A stretch of DNA of 64,000 bases from contig CACZKM010000001.1 of the NCBI GenBank assembly GCA_902781745.1, positions 110,771 through 174,770 of the forward strand, written 5' to 3'. The position numbers and the translations under genes are program-made. Origin of the DNA: Oscillospiraceae bacterium. Lineage in GTDB: Bacteria; Bacillota; Clostridia; Oscillospirales; Oscillospiraceae. Below, piece after piece: positions 46,504 through 53,203 of the stretch (the stretch's first letter is position 1; every line of letters begins with the position of its first letter). The notes under the pieces were generated by a model. It did not search any database. It had not been told where the DNA came from and saw only the letters and a list, made by a program, of their open reading frames with translations.

Positions 46504-48717
46504 TCAATGCAGGATATAGTCCTCGATGACCTGGCGGTTGACCGCTTCCATTTGCCGCAGCTTCTCCATGCGCTGGGCCAGGAAACGCCGGTCGTCGCTT
46601 TGCGCAACCGCTCGGTCGATCATCTCCTTCAGTCGCTGGGAAGTAAGGGAGTCCAGGTCTTGATAAAGGTCCTGGCCAATGTAGTCCAGGAAGGAGCTGA
46701 CCTTCTGGTCATAGACGATCCCTACGGAGGGGACTGCCTGTCCCGTGGAGAAGATCAGGCCGTGGAGACGCATAGACACGGCGGCTTTCAGCCGGGAAAG
46801 GATCCCGATGGTCTCCCCGGCGGTATAGCCCTCCCGGAGCATATAGTAGGGGGCCTTCATCAGCCGGGCCACCTGCTGGGAAGCGGGAACGTCCAGGCGG
46901 GGCTCAATGGGGACAAAGAAGGGCGTCAGCCCGTATTTCTCATAGGCGTAATCGGCGGCCTCCGCGATTTCCCTGGTCTTCTCCTCAAAGTGAAACCAGG
47001 GCCGCAGGATAAAGCCAATATACGCGCCGTCCCGGGGGATCCCGCAATTGTTCAGGATCCCGTCCACCACCTCCGTGGGCGCAGCGGGGAGGATCACGGT
47101 GGTGTCGGCGGACAGTGAGATCTTGGGCTGGTCGATTCCCAGGCGGGCCAGTTCCTCCAGGGAATCTGGGTCGCGCAGGGTGATGGCGTCCACATAGCGA
47201 TTGATCACCTTGGCGGTGCGCTTGCGGTTGCCCGCGTTGTTGATGGGGCCGATGCCGCAGCCATACATGATCACGGGGCAGCCGTGCCGTTTGGCAGCCG
47301 ACAGGGTCCAGAGATAGAACCACAGGGACCGGTAGGAGGTCACATCCTGCATCAGGGAGCCGCCGCCGTTGACGAAGAGCTTGGCGCGCCCGAAATGATA
47401 CAAGGCCTTCCAAAAGGCGAATATATAGAAGGAATTGACCCGATAGGTCAGCCGGGTCTCAGCCGGGCTTCTGGACAGGACCCGGAAGGACAGGTCCGGA
47501 TCGATGGCCCGCAGCTCCGTGAGGATGGCAAGCAGGATCGCATCGTCGCCGGCGTTGCCCCGGCCGTAGGCCCCGCAGATGATGACCTTGTCCCGGCCCT
47601 TCCGCTCATATCTGAGGATCGTTTCATAGATCTCTTCCTGCCGCTTCGTGGTGGCCTCCAGGGAAAACTCCCGCGCGCCCTTTTCGTAGAGCCGGTCACC
47701 CAAGGTCTTGCGAAGGGCGGGGTCCCGGGCCAGGGTCAGAAGGTGACCGGCCAGAGCCTTTTCATCACCCGGCTCAAAAAGAAAGCCGTTATAACCGTGG
47801 TTGATCAGATAGCTCACGCCGCCCACCTTGCTGCTGACAGTGGGAAGAGAGACCCGGGCCCCTTCCGTCAGGGCATAGGGGAAGGTCTCGGAGATGGAGG
47901 TCAGCGTGTTGATGTCAATGGCGTGGTAGAAGGAGTCGGTGTCAGAGATCCATCCGGCAAAGCATACCTCCCGCTGGACGCCGAGTTCCAGGGCCAGGGC
48001 TTTCAGTCGCTCCATTTCTTCACCGTCGCCGGCAATGAGGAGCCGCAGGGCGGGGTATTCCCGGTGGGCCAGGGCAAAACCGCGGATCAGGGTCGCAATG
48101 TCCTTGACCGGGTTCAAGCGTGCGGCGATCCCCACCACGACGGAGTCAGTATCCGCGTCCAGACCCACGGACTGAAAGAATTCCGCGCGGGACAATTTGG
48201 GGACTTTGGGCGAGAAATCCAGACCGTTATAAATTGGGAAAAGCCGCTCCGGATCGAAGCCCCGGCTGATGAGAAGGTCCACCATGGCGTCGGAAACCCC
48301 GATGCGGTATTTGATCCGGCGGAGAGCGATGGAATTGATGGTTCCGTAGGTCAGCCGGGAAAGGGGACGGCCCAGGTAGTCCAGCCGGTAATCGCTGTGG
48401 ACCGTGGACACGGTGGGAAGGCCGGTCCGGCGCCCCAGAATGGCAGACATCATATTGCCCCGGGAACCGTGGCTGTGCAGGATATCGAAGCCTTCCTTCT
48501 TGACCAGCTCTGTGAGGATATTGAGATTTTTGAAAAAGTTCCGGCTGGGCAGGACCAGGGTGTCGATCCCCAGGTCACGGGCCTCCTGGGCAAAGGGGCC
48601 CTCCGTAAAGCAGACCATTTTGACGTCCACTTTTCCCGTGAGACCGGACAGCAGGGTGTGAACATGGGTCTTGGCCCCGCCGGTGTCGCCGCCGCTGATA
48701 AGGTGGAGCACCTTCAT
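46504..48717 (-). CDS. Glycosyltransferase family 4 fused to polysaccharide pyruvyl transferase (CsaB)
   Basis: 737 residues. Residues 1 to about 372 are a GT-B glycosyltransferase: MKVLHLISGGDTGGAKTHV, HSHGSRGN, GIAARLNPVKDIATLI, and the donor motif ExxxxxxxE in SETFPYALTEGA (Glu277, Glu285). Residues about 376-737 are a CsaB-type pyruvyl transferase: ICGAYGRGNAGDDAILLAIL, VNGGGSLMQDVTSYRSLWFYL, YGCGIGPI, and RLHGLIFSTGQAVPSVGI. CsaB adds pyruvate from PEP to the secondary cell-wall polymer that anchors S-layer-type proteins. The fusion suggests that one polypeptide both adds and caps the sugar. Usually these are separate proteins. Confidence 0.9.
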   Translation of the reverse strand: MKVLHLISGGDTGGAKTHVHTLLSGLTGKVDVKMVCFTEGPFAQEARDLGIDTLVLPSRNFFKNLNILTELVKKEGFDILHSHGSRGNMMSAILGRRTGLPTVSTVHSDYRLDYLGRPLSRLTYGTINSIALRRIKYRIGVSDAMVDLLISRGFDPERLFPIYNGLDFSPKVPKLSRAEFFQSVGLDADTDSVVVGIAARLNPVKDIATLIRGFALAHREYPALRLLIAGDGEEMERLKALALELGVQREVCFAGWISDTDSFYHAIDINTLTSISETFPYALTEGARVSLPTVSSKVGGVSYLINHGYNGFLFEPGDEKALAGHLLTLARDPALRKTLGDRLYEKGAREFSLEATTKRQEEIYETILRYERKGRDKVIICGAYGRGNAGDDAILLAILTELRAIDPDLSFRVLSRSPAETRLTYRVNSFYIFAFWKALYHFGRAKLFVNGGGSLMQDVTSYRSLWFYLWTLSAAKRHGCPVIMYGCGIGPINNAGNRKRTAKVINRYVDAITLRDPDSLEELARLGIDQPKISLSADTTVILPAAPTEVVDGILNNCGIPRDGAYIGFILRPWFHFEEKTREIAEAADYAYEKYGLTPFFVPIEPRLDVPASQQVARLMKAPYYMLREGYTAGETIGILSRLKAAVSMRLHGLIFSTGQAVPSVGIVYDQKVSSFLDYIGQDLYQDLDSLTSQRLKEMIDRAVAQSDDRRFLAQRMEKLRQMEAVNRQVIEDYILH

Positions 48718-48801
48718 GGCGATCCCTCCTGAATTGGAATCAAGCCATAGACAGGCCGGACCGGGAAGAAGACTTTTTTCGGGCCAGCCTGCGAAAAGGG
48801 C

Positions 48802-48830
48802 TTGTGCATTTCAAAAAAATATTATACAAT
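48802..48830 (+). promoter_or_regulatory. Plus-strand promoter of the DUF4330-like gene
   Basis: TTGTGC, 17-base spacer, TACAAT. Its -10 overlaps the -10 of the opposing promoter. Confidence 0.6.
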
Positions 48831-48849
48831 ACTTTCGCAAAACGGTCAA
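48821..48849 (-). promoter_or_regulatory. Minus-strand promoter of the GT4-CsaB gene
   Basis: Minus strand TTGACC, 17-base spacer, TATAAT. Confidence 0.8.
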
Positions 48850-48865
48850 GTTACGGAGGGTTTCT

Positions 48866-49399
48866 ATGTCTATCATTGATGAAAAAGGAAAAATCGGCGG
48901 GAAGGTCAATATCATTGACCTGATCGTGATTCTTGTTGTACTGGCGGCCATTGCCGCGGTGGTGGTTCTGGGCGGCCGGGGTTCCGGCGTGCCGGGCGCC
49001 CAGGCGGAGCATATTATTTACCAGGTCAAGGTAGAGGGCGTCGACGCGGATGTATTTAAGACCATCCAGAGTCAGATCCCCAGTCAGCTTGTGGCCTCTG
49101 AGGAACTGCAGGACGGCTATGTGACCGACGTGGAAGGCGTTCTGGTAGAGGAGGAAGATACGGCCCGTATGGAAGCCGCTTCCAATGGCTTTAATGGTTA
49201 CTACGTTGGCCTCCACCCCGGTCAGGCTGGCACCTATGACGTGATTTTTACCATTGAAGCCAATCTTGCAGACCCGGTTTCCAGCAAGATCGGTACCCAG
49301 GAGATCCGGGTGGGTTGGTCCCATATCGTCAAGACCACCACCTTTGTTCTTGATCACGGCACCATTATTTCCCGTGAAGTGGTTCCTCCGGAAGGATAA
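48866..49399 (+). CDS. DUF4330-like membrane-anchored protein
   Basis: 177 residues from the ATG at 48866 (ACGGAGGG before it). MSIIDEKGKIGGKVNIIDLI then one membrane helix (about 20-40, VILVVLAAIAAVVVLGG), followed by a beta-rich outer domain (YQVKVEGVDADVFKTI, EIRVGWSHIVKTTTFVLDHG). The opening matches the DUF4330 family, whose role is unknown. It is transcribed divergently from GT4-CsaB and shares the promoter region, which suggests a cell-surface polymer connection. Confidence 0.75.
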   Translation: MSIIDEKGKIGGKVNIIDLIVILVVLAAIAAVVVLGGRGSGVPGAQAEHIIYQVKVEGVDADVFKTIQSQIPSQLVASEELQDGYVTDVEGVLVEEEDTARMEAASNGFNGYYVGLHPGQAGTYDVIFTIEANLADPVSSKIGTQEIRVGWSHIVKTTTFVLDHGTIISREVVPPEG

Positions 49400-49421
49400 C
49401 CACTGCATTTGATCGGCACGA

Positions 49422-49457
49422 GCACCCGGCTGACGTTTGTCGGCCGGGTGCTTTTTT
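49422..49457 (+). terminator. Terminator of the DUF4330-like gene
   Basis: Stem GCACCCGGC-GAC/GTC-GCCGGGTGC (49422-49451), followed by six T. Confidence 0.92.
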
Positions 49458-49506
49458 GGGTATGGATGGAAAACCGTAAAAGATTCTTGTTTTTTCGTGT
49501 TTTCCG

Positions 49507-49535
49507 TTGACATTTCGTCGTTCAATATCCATAAT
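49507..49535 (+). promoter_or_regulatory. Sigma-A promoter of the lysine-riboswitch transcript
   Basis: TTGACA, 17-base spacer, CATAAT, just before the L-box aptamer. Confidence 0.8.
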
Positions 49536-49544
49536 AAAGGGGCA

Positions 49545-49722
49545 TGATAGAGGCGCGGCGGTCAAGAGTATCTCTCCCATAGATCAGGCGCAGGGGAGAA
49601 GGAAAGGGGCTGCTGCCGAGGTCTTGTCTCTCTGCCTGAGAGCGTCGAGGCCGGGCCGCGGGAGAAGATCCCCCGGACTGTCGTCCTGTCAGGGACGGAG
49701 CGCTGTCGTGGGTTCCGGTGAT
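49545..49722 (+). ncRNA. Lysine riboswitch (L box)
   Basis: Conserved L-box elements appear in order: GATAGAGGCGCGG at 49546, AAGAGTA at 49564, GAAGGAAAGGGGCTGCTGCCGAGG around 49598 to 49622 (in place of GGAAAGGCGCUGCCGAAG), CTCTGCCTGAGAG, and the 3' CGGAGCGCTGTCGTGGGTTCC near 49696. The size and five-way-junction segment order fit the class. It represses downstream genes when lysine is abundant. Boundaries are approximate. Confidence 0.9.
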
Positions 49723-49729
49723 ACGCTGT

Positions 49730-49760
49730 GAAGTCATGACACTGTCATGACTTCATTTTT
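49730..49760 (+). terminator. Expression-platform terminator of the lysine riboswitch
   Basis: Perfect 11-bp stem GAAGTCATGAC/GTCATGACTTC (49730-49740 with 49744-49754), then ATTTTTG. It ends 19 bases before the NhaC start. Confidence 0.92.
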
Positions 49761-49778
49761 GTATTAGGAGAGAGTGGA

Positions 49779-51542
49779 ATGAAAAAGACATTGCGGCGAT
49801 TGCTGCCGCTGCTGGCGGTGCTTTTGGTCCTGGCCGCTGCCATGACCACCACCGTCCACGCCGAGGGGGATCCCACCGAGGAGCCCGGCAGCAAATGGAT
49901 CGAGTGCGCCGACTGCGGCGGCACCGGCCTGTGTATGACCTGTTACGGACACGACGACGCCTGCGAGGACTGCGGCGGTTCCGGTCAGTGTCCCTCCTGC
50001 GAGGGAAGCGGACTTGTGGAGTCCCCCAGCCACTTCTACAATACGCCCTGGGCGCTGCTTCCCCCCATCATCGCCATTGCGCTGGCCCTGATCACCAAGG
50101 AGGTCTATTCCTCCCTGTTCATCGGAATTCTGGTCGGCGGTCTGCTGTACTCCAACTTTGCCTTTGAGGGCACCGTCCTCCATGTATTCAGCGACGGGAT
50201 CTTGGCCTCGGTGACCGATTCCTATAACATGGGCATTCTGGTCTTCCTGGTGATCCTGGGAGCCATGGTCTGCCTGATGAACAAGGCCGGCGGCTCCGCC
50301 GCCTTCGGTCGGTGGGCCCAGACCCACATCAAGACCCGGACAGGTGCGCAGTTGGCCACCATCGTTCTGGGGGTCTGCATTTTTATCGACGATTACTTCA
50401 ACTGCCTTACCGTGGGCTCCGTTATGCGGCCCGTGACCGACAAGCACAACATCTCCCGGGCCAAGCTGGCTTACCTTATCGACGCTACCGCGGCTCCCAT
50501 CTGCATCATCGCACCGGTGTCCTCCTGGGCTGCCGCTGTTGCCGGCTTTGCCGAGGACGGACAGGGACTGAACCTGTTCATCCGGGCCATTCCCTTTAAC
50601 CTCTACGCCCTGCTGACCATCCTCATGATGGTAGTCATCGCCATCCTGAAGGTGGACTTCGGCCCCATGGCAAAGCATGAGCGGAACGCCGTGGAAAAGG
50701 GCGACCTCTTCTCCGGCAAGAACCCCTACGCCTCCTTGGAGGAGGAAGAGGACGAGGAACACAAGGGCCGGGTTATCGACCTTCTGCTGCCCATCATCGC
50801 CCTGATCATCTTCTGCGTCATCGGCATGATTTACTCCGGCGGCTTCTTTGACGGTGCCTCCTTCATCCAGGCCTTCTCCGACTCCGACGCTTCCATCGGC
50901 CTGATGCTGGGCTCTGCGTTTGCCCTGGTGTTCACCTTCATCTTTTACCTCTGCCGCCGGGTCCTCCGGTTCAGCTCCATGATGGCCTGTATCCCCGAGG
51001 GCTTCCGGGCCATGGTCCCTGCTATCCTCATTCTGACCTTTGCCTGGAGCTTGAAGGGAATGACCGATTCCCTGGGCGCCAAGCAGTTTGTCCATGACTT
51101 CGTCTATGCCAATGCCCAGAACGTAGAAGCCTTCCTCCCGGCTATCGTCTTCCTCATCGGCTGCCTGTTGGCCTTTGCCACCGGTACTAGCTGGGGCACC
51201 TTCGGAATGCTGATCCCCATTGTCCAGAGCGTCTTCCCCATGGACAACCCTCTGGCCATCGTCTGTATCTCCGCCTGTATGGCCGGCGCGGTCTGCGGCG
51301 ACCACTGCTCCCCCATCTCCGACACCACCATCATGGCCTCGGCAGGCGCCCAGTGCGACCATGTGAACCACGTGTCCACCCAGTTGCCCTATGCCATCAC
51401 AGTTGCCGCCGTGAGCTTTGTCAGTTACATCATCGCCGGTTTCCTGCCCCATGCGGTCATCGTGCTGCCCATTGCAATCGTCCTCATGCTGGTCACGATC
51501 TTTGTTCTCCGTGCTGTCACGGGGAAAAAGGCTGTCGCCTGA
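49779..51542 (+). CDS. NhaC family transporter with extracytoplasmic DnaJ-like cysteine domain, lysine-riboswitch controlled
   Basis: 587 residues. Residues 1-28 are a signal peptide (KKTLRRLLPLLAVLLVLAA, cleavage VHA-EG). Residues 43-79 contain four CxxC pairs (C43/46, 52/55, 62/65, 71/74), three followed by GGTG, GGSG or EGSG, as in the zinc-binding CxxCxGxG repeats of DnaJ. From residue about 90 a full NhaC permease follows (ITKEVYSSLFIGILVGGLLYSNF, FIDDYFNCLTVGSVMRPVTDKH, GTSWGTFGMLIPI, DHCSPISDTTIMASAGAQCDHVNHV). L-box-controlled NhaC proteins have been predicted as lysine transporters (LysW type), which is the likely role here. The cysteine domain is not a normal part of NhaC. Confidence 0.92.
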   Translation: MKKTLRRLLPLLAVLLVLAAAMTTTVHAEGDPTEEPGSKWIECADCGGTGLCMTCYGHDDACEDCGGSGQCPSCEGSGLVESPSHFYNTPWALLPPIIAIALALITKEVYSSLFIGILVGGLLYSNFAFEGTVLHVFSDGILASVTDSYNMGILVFLVILGAMVCLMNKAGGSAAFGRWAQTHIKTRTGAQLATIVLGVCIFIDDYFNCLTVGSVMRPVTDKHNISRAKLAYLIDATAAPICIIAPVSSWAAAVAGFAEDGQGLNLFIRAIPFNLYALLTILMMVVIAILKVDFGPMAKHERNAVEKGDLFSGKNPYASLEEEEDEEHKGRVIDLLLPIIALIIFCVIGMIYSGGFFDGASFIQAFSDSDASIGLMLGSAFALVFTFIFYLCRRVLRFSSMMACIPEGFRAMVPAILILTFAWSLKGMTDSLGAKQFVHDFVYANAQNVEAFLPAIVFLIGCLLAFATGTSWGTFGMLIPIVQSVFPMDNPLAIVCISACMAGAVCGDHCSPISDTTIMASAGAQCDHVNHVSTQLPYAITVAAVSFVSYIIAGFLPHAVIVLPIAIVLMLVTIFVLRAVTGKKAVA

Positions 51543-51556
51543 TCCTTCGCTTCCTG

Positions 51557-51599
51557 CACCTCCCGTCAGTCTGCTTTCGGCTGACGGGAGGTGTTTTTT
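51557..51599. terminator. Terminator of the NhaC gene, overlapping the end of the converging permease gene
   Basis: Perfect 13-bp stem CACCTCCCGTCAG/CTGACGGGAGGTG (51557-51569 with 51581-51593), then six T on the plus strand. The converging gene ends at 51566 inside the stem. Confidence 0.92.
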
Positions 51600-51964
51600 G
51601 TTCCTGGCTTATCCCTCTTCACAAGCTGGGTGATCCCGATATAGAGGAGAAAGATGCCGAACAGCTTCCGCAGCAGTCCGGTATCCAATGTGTTCGACAG
51701 CCAGGCGGTCCCGGCGGCTGCGATAAGTCCGGCCAGAACAGCCGGAAGGATTACCTTTTTATCCAGCAATCCGTTTTTATGATGGGAGGGCAGGGAGGCG
51801 GCAGCGGCGGGCAGAAAATAGAGCAGATTGATCCCCTGAGCGGCCTGCTGAGAAACCCCGGCAAAGGCAGTGAGATAGATCAGCAGAAGAGAGCCGCCGC
51901 CGATCCCAAAGGCGGACAGGACCCCAGTAACCGTCCCGGCGGCAAAGGCAATCCCCCAAGTCAT
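51566..51964 (-). CDS. TauE/SafE-type permease, C-terminal half protein
   Basis: 132 residues from the ATG at 51964 (GGAAGG before it). About four helices: GVLSAFGIGGGSLLLIYL, GINLLYFLPAAAASL, VILPAVLAGLIAAAG and LFGIFLLYIGITQLV. It equals one DUF81 repeat unit. Its start overlaps the stop of the preceding half in ATGA, so the two halves are made together and probably form one transporter for small sulfur or organic anions. Substrate unknown. Confidence 0.78.
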   Translation of the reverse strand: MTWGIAFAAGTVTGVLSAFGIGGGSLLLIYLTAFAGVSQQAAQGINLLYFLPAAAASLPSHHKNGLLDKKVILPAVLAGLIAAAGTAWLSNTLDTGLLRKLFGIFLLYIGITQLVKRDKPGTKNTSRQPKAD

Positions 51965-52326
51965 GTGGTCAGTGCCTTCCAGGCGCCGTAGAGGATGAGC
52001 AAGGCAAAACCTCGCTTGAGCCATGCCACAGGGACCTTTTCAAAGATCCGTCCGCCGATAAGCCCTCCGACCAGGCCGCCGGCCAGATAGGGGAGGGCCT
52101 GGATCAGGTCCAAATTCCCCCGGATATAGTAGATGGCTGCGGACAACACGCACAGCGGGAGAATGATCGCCACCGACGAGGCAAAGGCCTGCCGCCGCTC
52201 CAGCCCGCAGCGGGACATGAGCAGCGGCACCAGGACCATCCCGCCTCCGCCGCCGAAAAAGCCATTGACCAGCCCAGCCGCGCCGCCCGCCAAAGCCGCG
52301 TGTTTCCAAATAGATCGTTTCTCCAT
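51961..52326 (-). CDS. TauE/SafE-type permease, N-terminal half protein
   Basis: 121 residues, about four helices with the family motif LVNGFFGGGGGMVLVPLLM and VGGLIGGRIFEKVP. The usual TauE/SafE protein is about 250 residues with two such repeats; this gene ends exactly at the repeat boundary. Its AAAGGAGGG ribosome site lies inside a perfect 14-bp hairpin. It follows tcdA by 73 bases. Confidence 0.78.
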   Translation of the reverse strand: MEKRSIWKHAALAGGAAGLVNGFFGGGGGMVLVPLLMSRCGLERRQAFASSVAIILPLCVLSAAIYYIRGNLDLIQALPYLAGGLVGGLIGGRIFEKVPVAWLKRGFALLILYGAWKALTT

Positions 52327-52332
52327 AGCAAA

Positions 52333-52367
52333 CGCCCTCCTTTGGCATAGCTTGCCAAAGGAGGGCG
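52333..52367 (-). promoter_or_regulatory. Hairpin that covers the ribosome site of the TauE half gene
   Basis: Perfect 14-bp stem (52354-52367 with 52333-52346), 7-base loop. On the minus strand the 3' arm GCCAAAGGAGGGCG contains the whole Shine-Dalgarno sequence, 6 bases before the ATG. No T tract follows, so translational control fits better than termination. A TATAAT (52371-52376) lies immediately upstream with only a weak -35. Confidence 0.6.
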
Positions 52368-52399
52368 GAAATTATACGGGAAAATGGGATTGGATACAG

Positions 52400-53116
52400 T
52401 TATTCTGGCCGGATCAAATCCTGGATTACCGTTCCGGCCAAGAGGAATCCTGCCACCGGCGGCACCCAGGGAGCGCTGGCGGGAACGGTCCGCCGGCCGG
52501 GAGGCGGGTCTTCCATTTGGGCGGGCTTTACCGGCAGCTCGGGGGAGAAGACGACCTTGTGATGGATAATTCCTCGCTTTTTCAGTTCTTTTCGCAGGAT
52601 CCGGGCCAGGGCGCATCCCTCGGTCTTAGACAGATCGGCTACGCGGAACTGGGAGGGGTCCAGCTTGTTTCCGGTCCCCATGGAGGAAATGATGGATATA
52701 CCCCGGCCCAGGGCGGTCTCAATGAGATCCAGCTTGCAGGAGACCAGATCGATGGCGTCTACGATGTAGTCATAGCGCACATCGAAAAAACGCTCCCTGC
52801 TGTCCGCCTCATATTTCTCTGATATCAGACGAAGGCGGCAATCGGGGTTAATATCCCGGACCCGCCGGGCAAGGGCTTCGGTTTTATCCAGTCCGACGGT
52901 GGAGTGGAGGGCCTGGATCTGGCGGTTGATATTGGTCAGTCCCACCTGATCATTGTCCACCAAGGTCAACGCACCGACGCCCGCCCGGGCCAGGGCCTCC
53001 ACACACCAGCTTCCCACGCCCCCCAGGCCGAACACCGCCACGTGAGACGAGGCCAGACGGTCCATGGCGGCCTCGCCCAGCAGCATTTCCGTCCGAAGGA
53101 ATTGTTCCTTGTTCAT
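52400..53116 (-). CDS. tcdA: tRNA threonylcarbamoyladenosine dehydratase (E1-like)
   Basis: 238 residues. Adenylation fold with VFGLGGVGSWCVEALARAG, TLVDNDQVGLTNINRQIQAL, and VDAIDLVSCKLDLI. Length and the end AGTVIQDLI match TcdA, which cyclises t6A to ct6A in tRNAs. MoeB or ThiF are the alternatives, but no sulfur-carrier partner is nearby and the length is right for TcdA. Confidence 0.88.
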   Translation of the reverse strand: MNKEQFLRTEMLLGEAAMDRLASSHVAVFGLGGVGSWCVEALARAGVGALTLVDNDQVGLTNINRQIQALHSTVGLDKTEALARRVRDINPDCRLRLISEKYEADSRERFFDVRYDYIVDAIDLVSCKLDLIETALGRGISIISSMGTGNKLDPSQFRVADLSKTEGCALARILRKELKKRGIIHHKVVFSPELPVKPAQMEDPPPGRRTVPASAPWVPPVAGFLLAGTVIQDLIRPE

Positions 53117-53126
53117 TCTGTATCAC

Positions 53127-53166
53127 TCCAAAAGACCCCTGCGGAAGATGGTCTCCCGCAGGGGTC
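53127..53166 (-). terminator. Terminator of the parvulin-like gene
   Basis: Minus strand stem GACCCCTGCGG/CCGCAGGGGTC (53156-53166 with 53134-53144), then TTTTGG. It lies 37 bases after the stop at 53204. Confidence 0.85.
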
Positions 53167-53203
53167 CGGTCATTCATAATTTGTGGGTTAAGGGATAGCG
53201 ACC

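Noticed and set aside
49895-50167. The cysteine-rich region as a separate DnaJ-like gene
   Set aside because: It is in frame with the permease, follows a signal peptide in the same chain and has no J domain.
51961-51964. The split TauE gene as a pseudogene
   Set aside because: Both halves have a start and ribosome site, the junction is at the repeat boundary, and no internal decay is seen.
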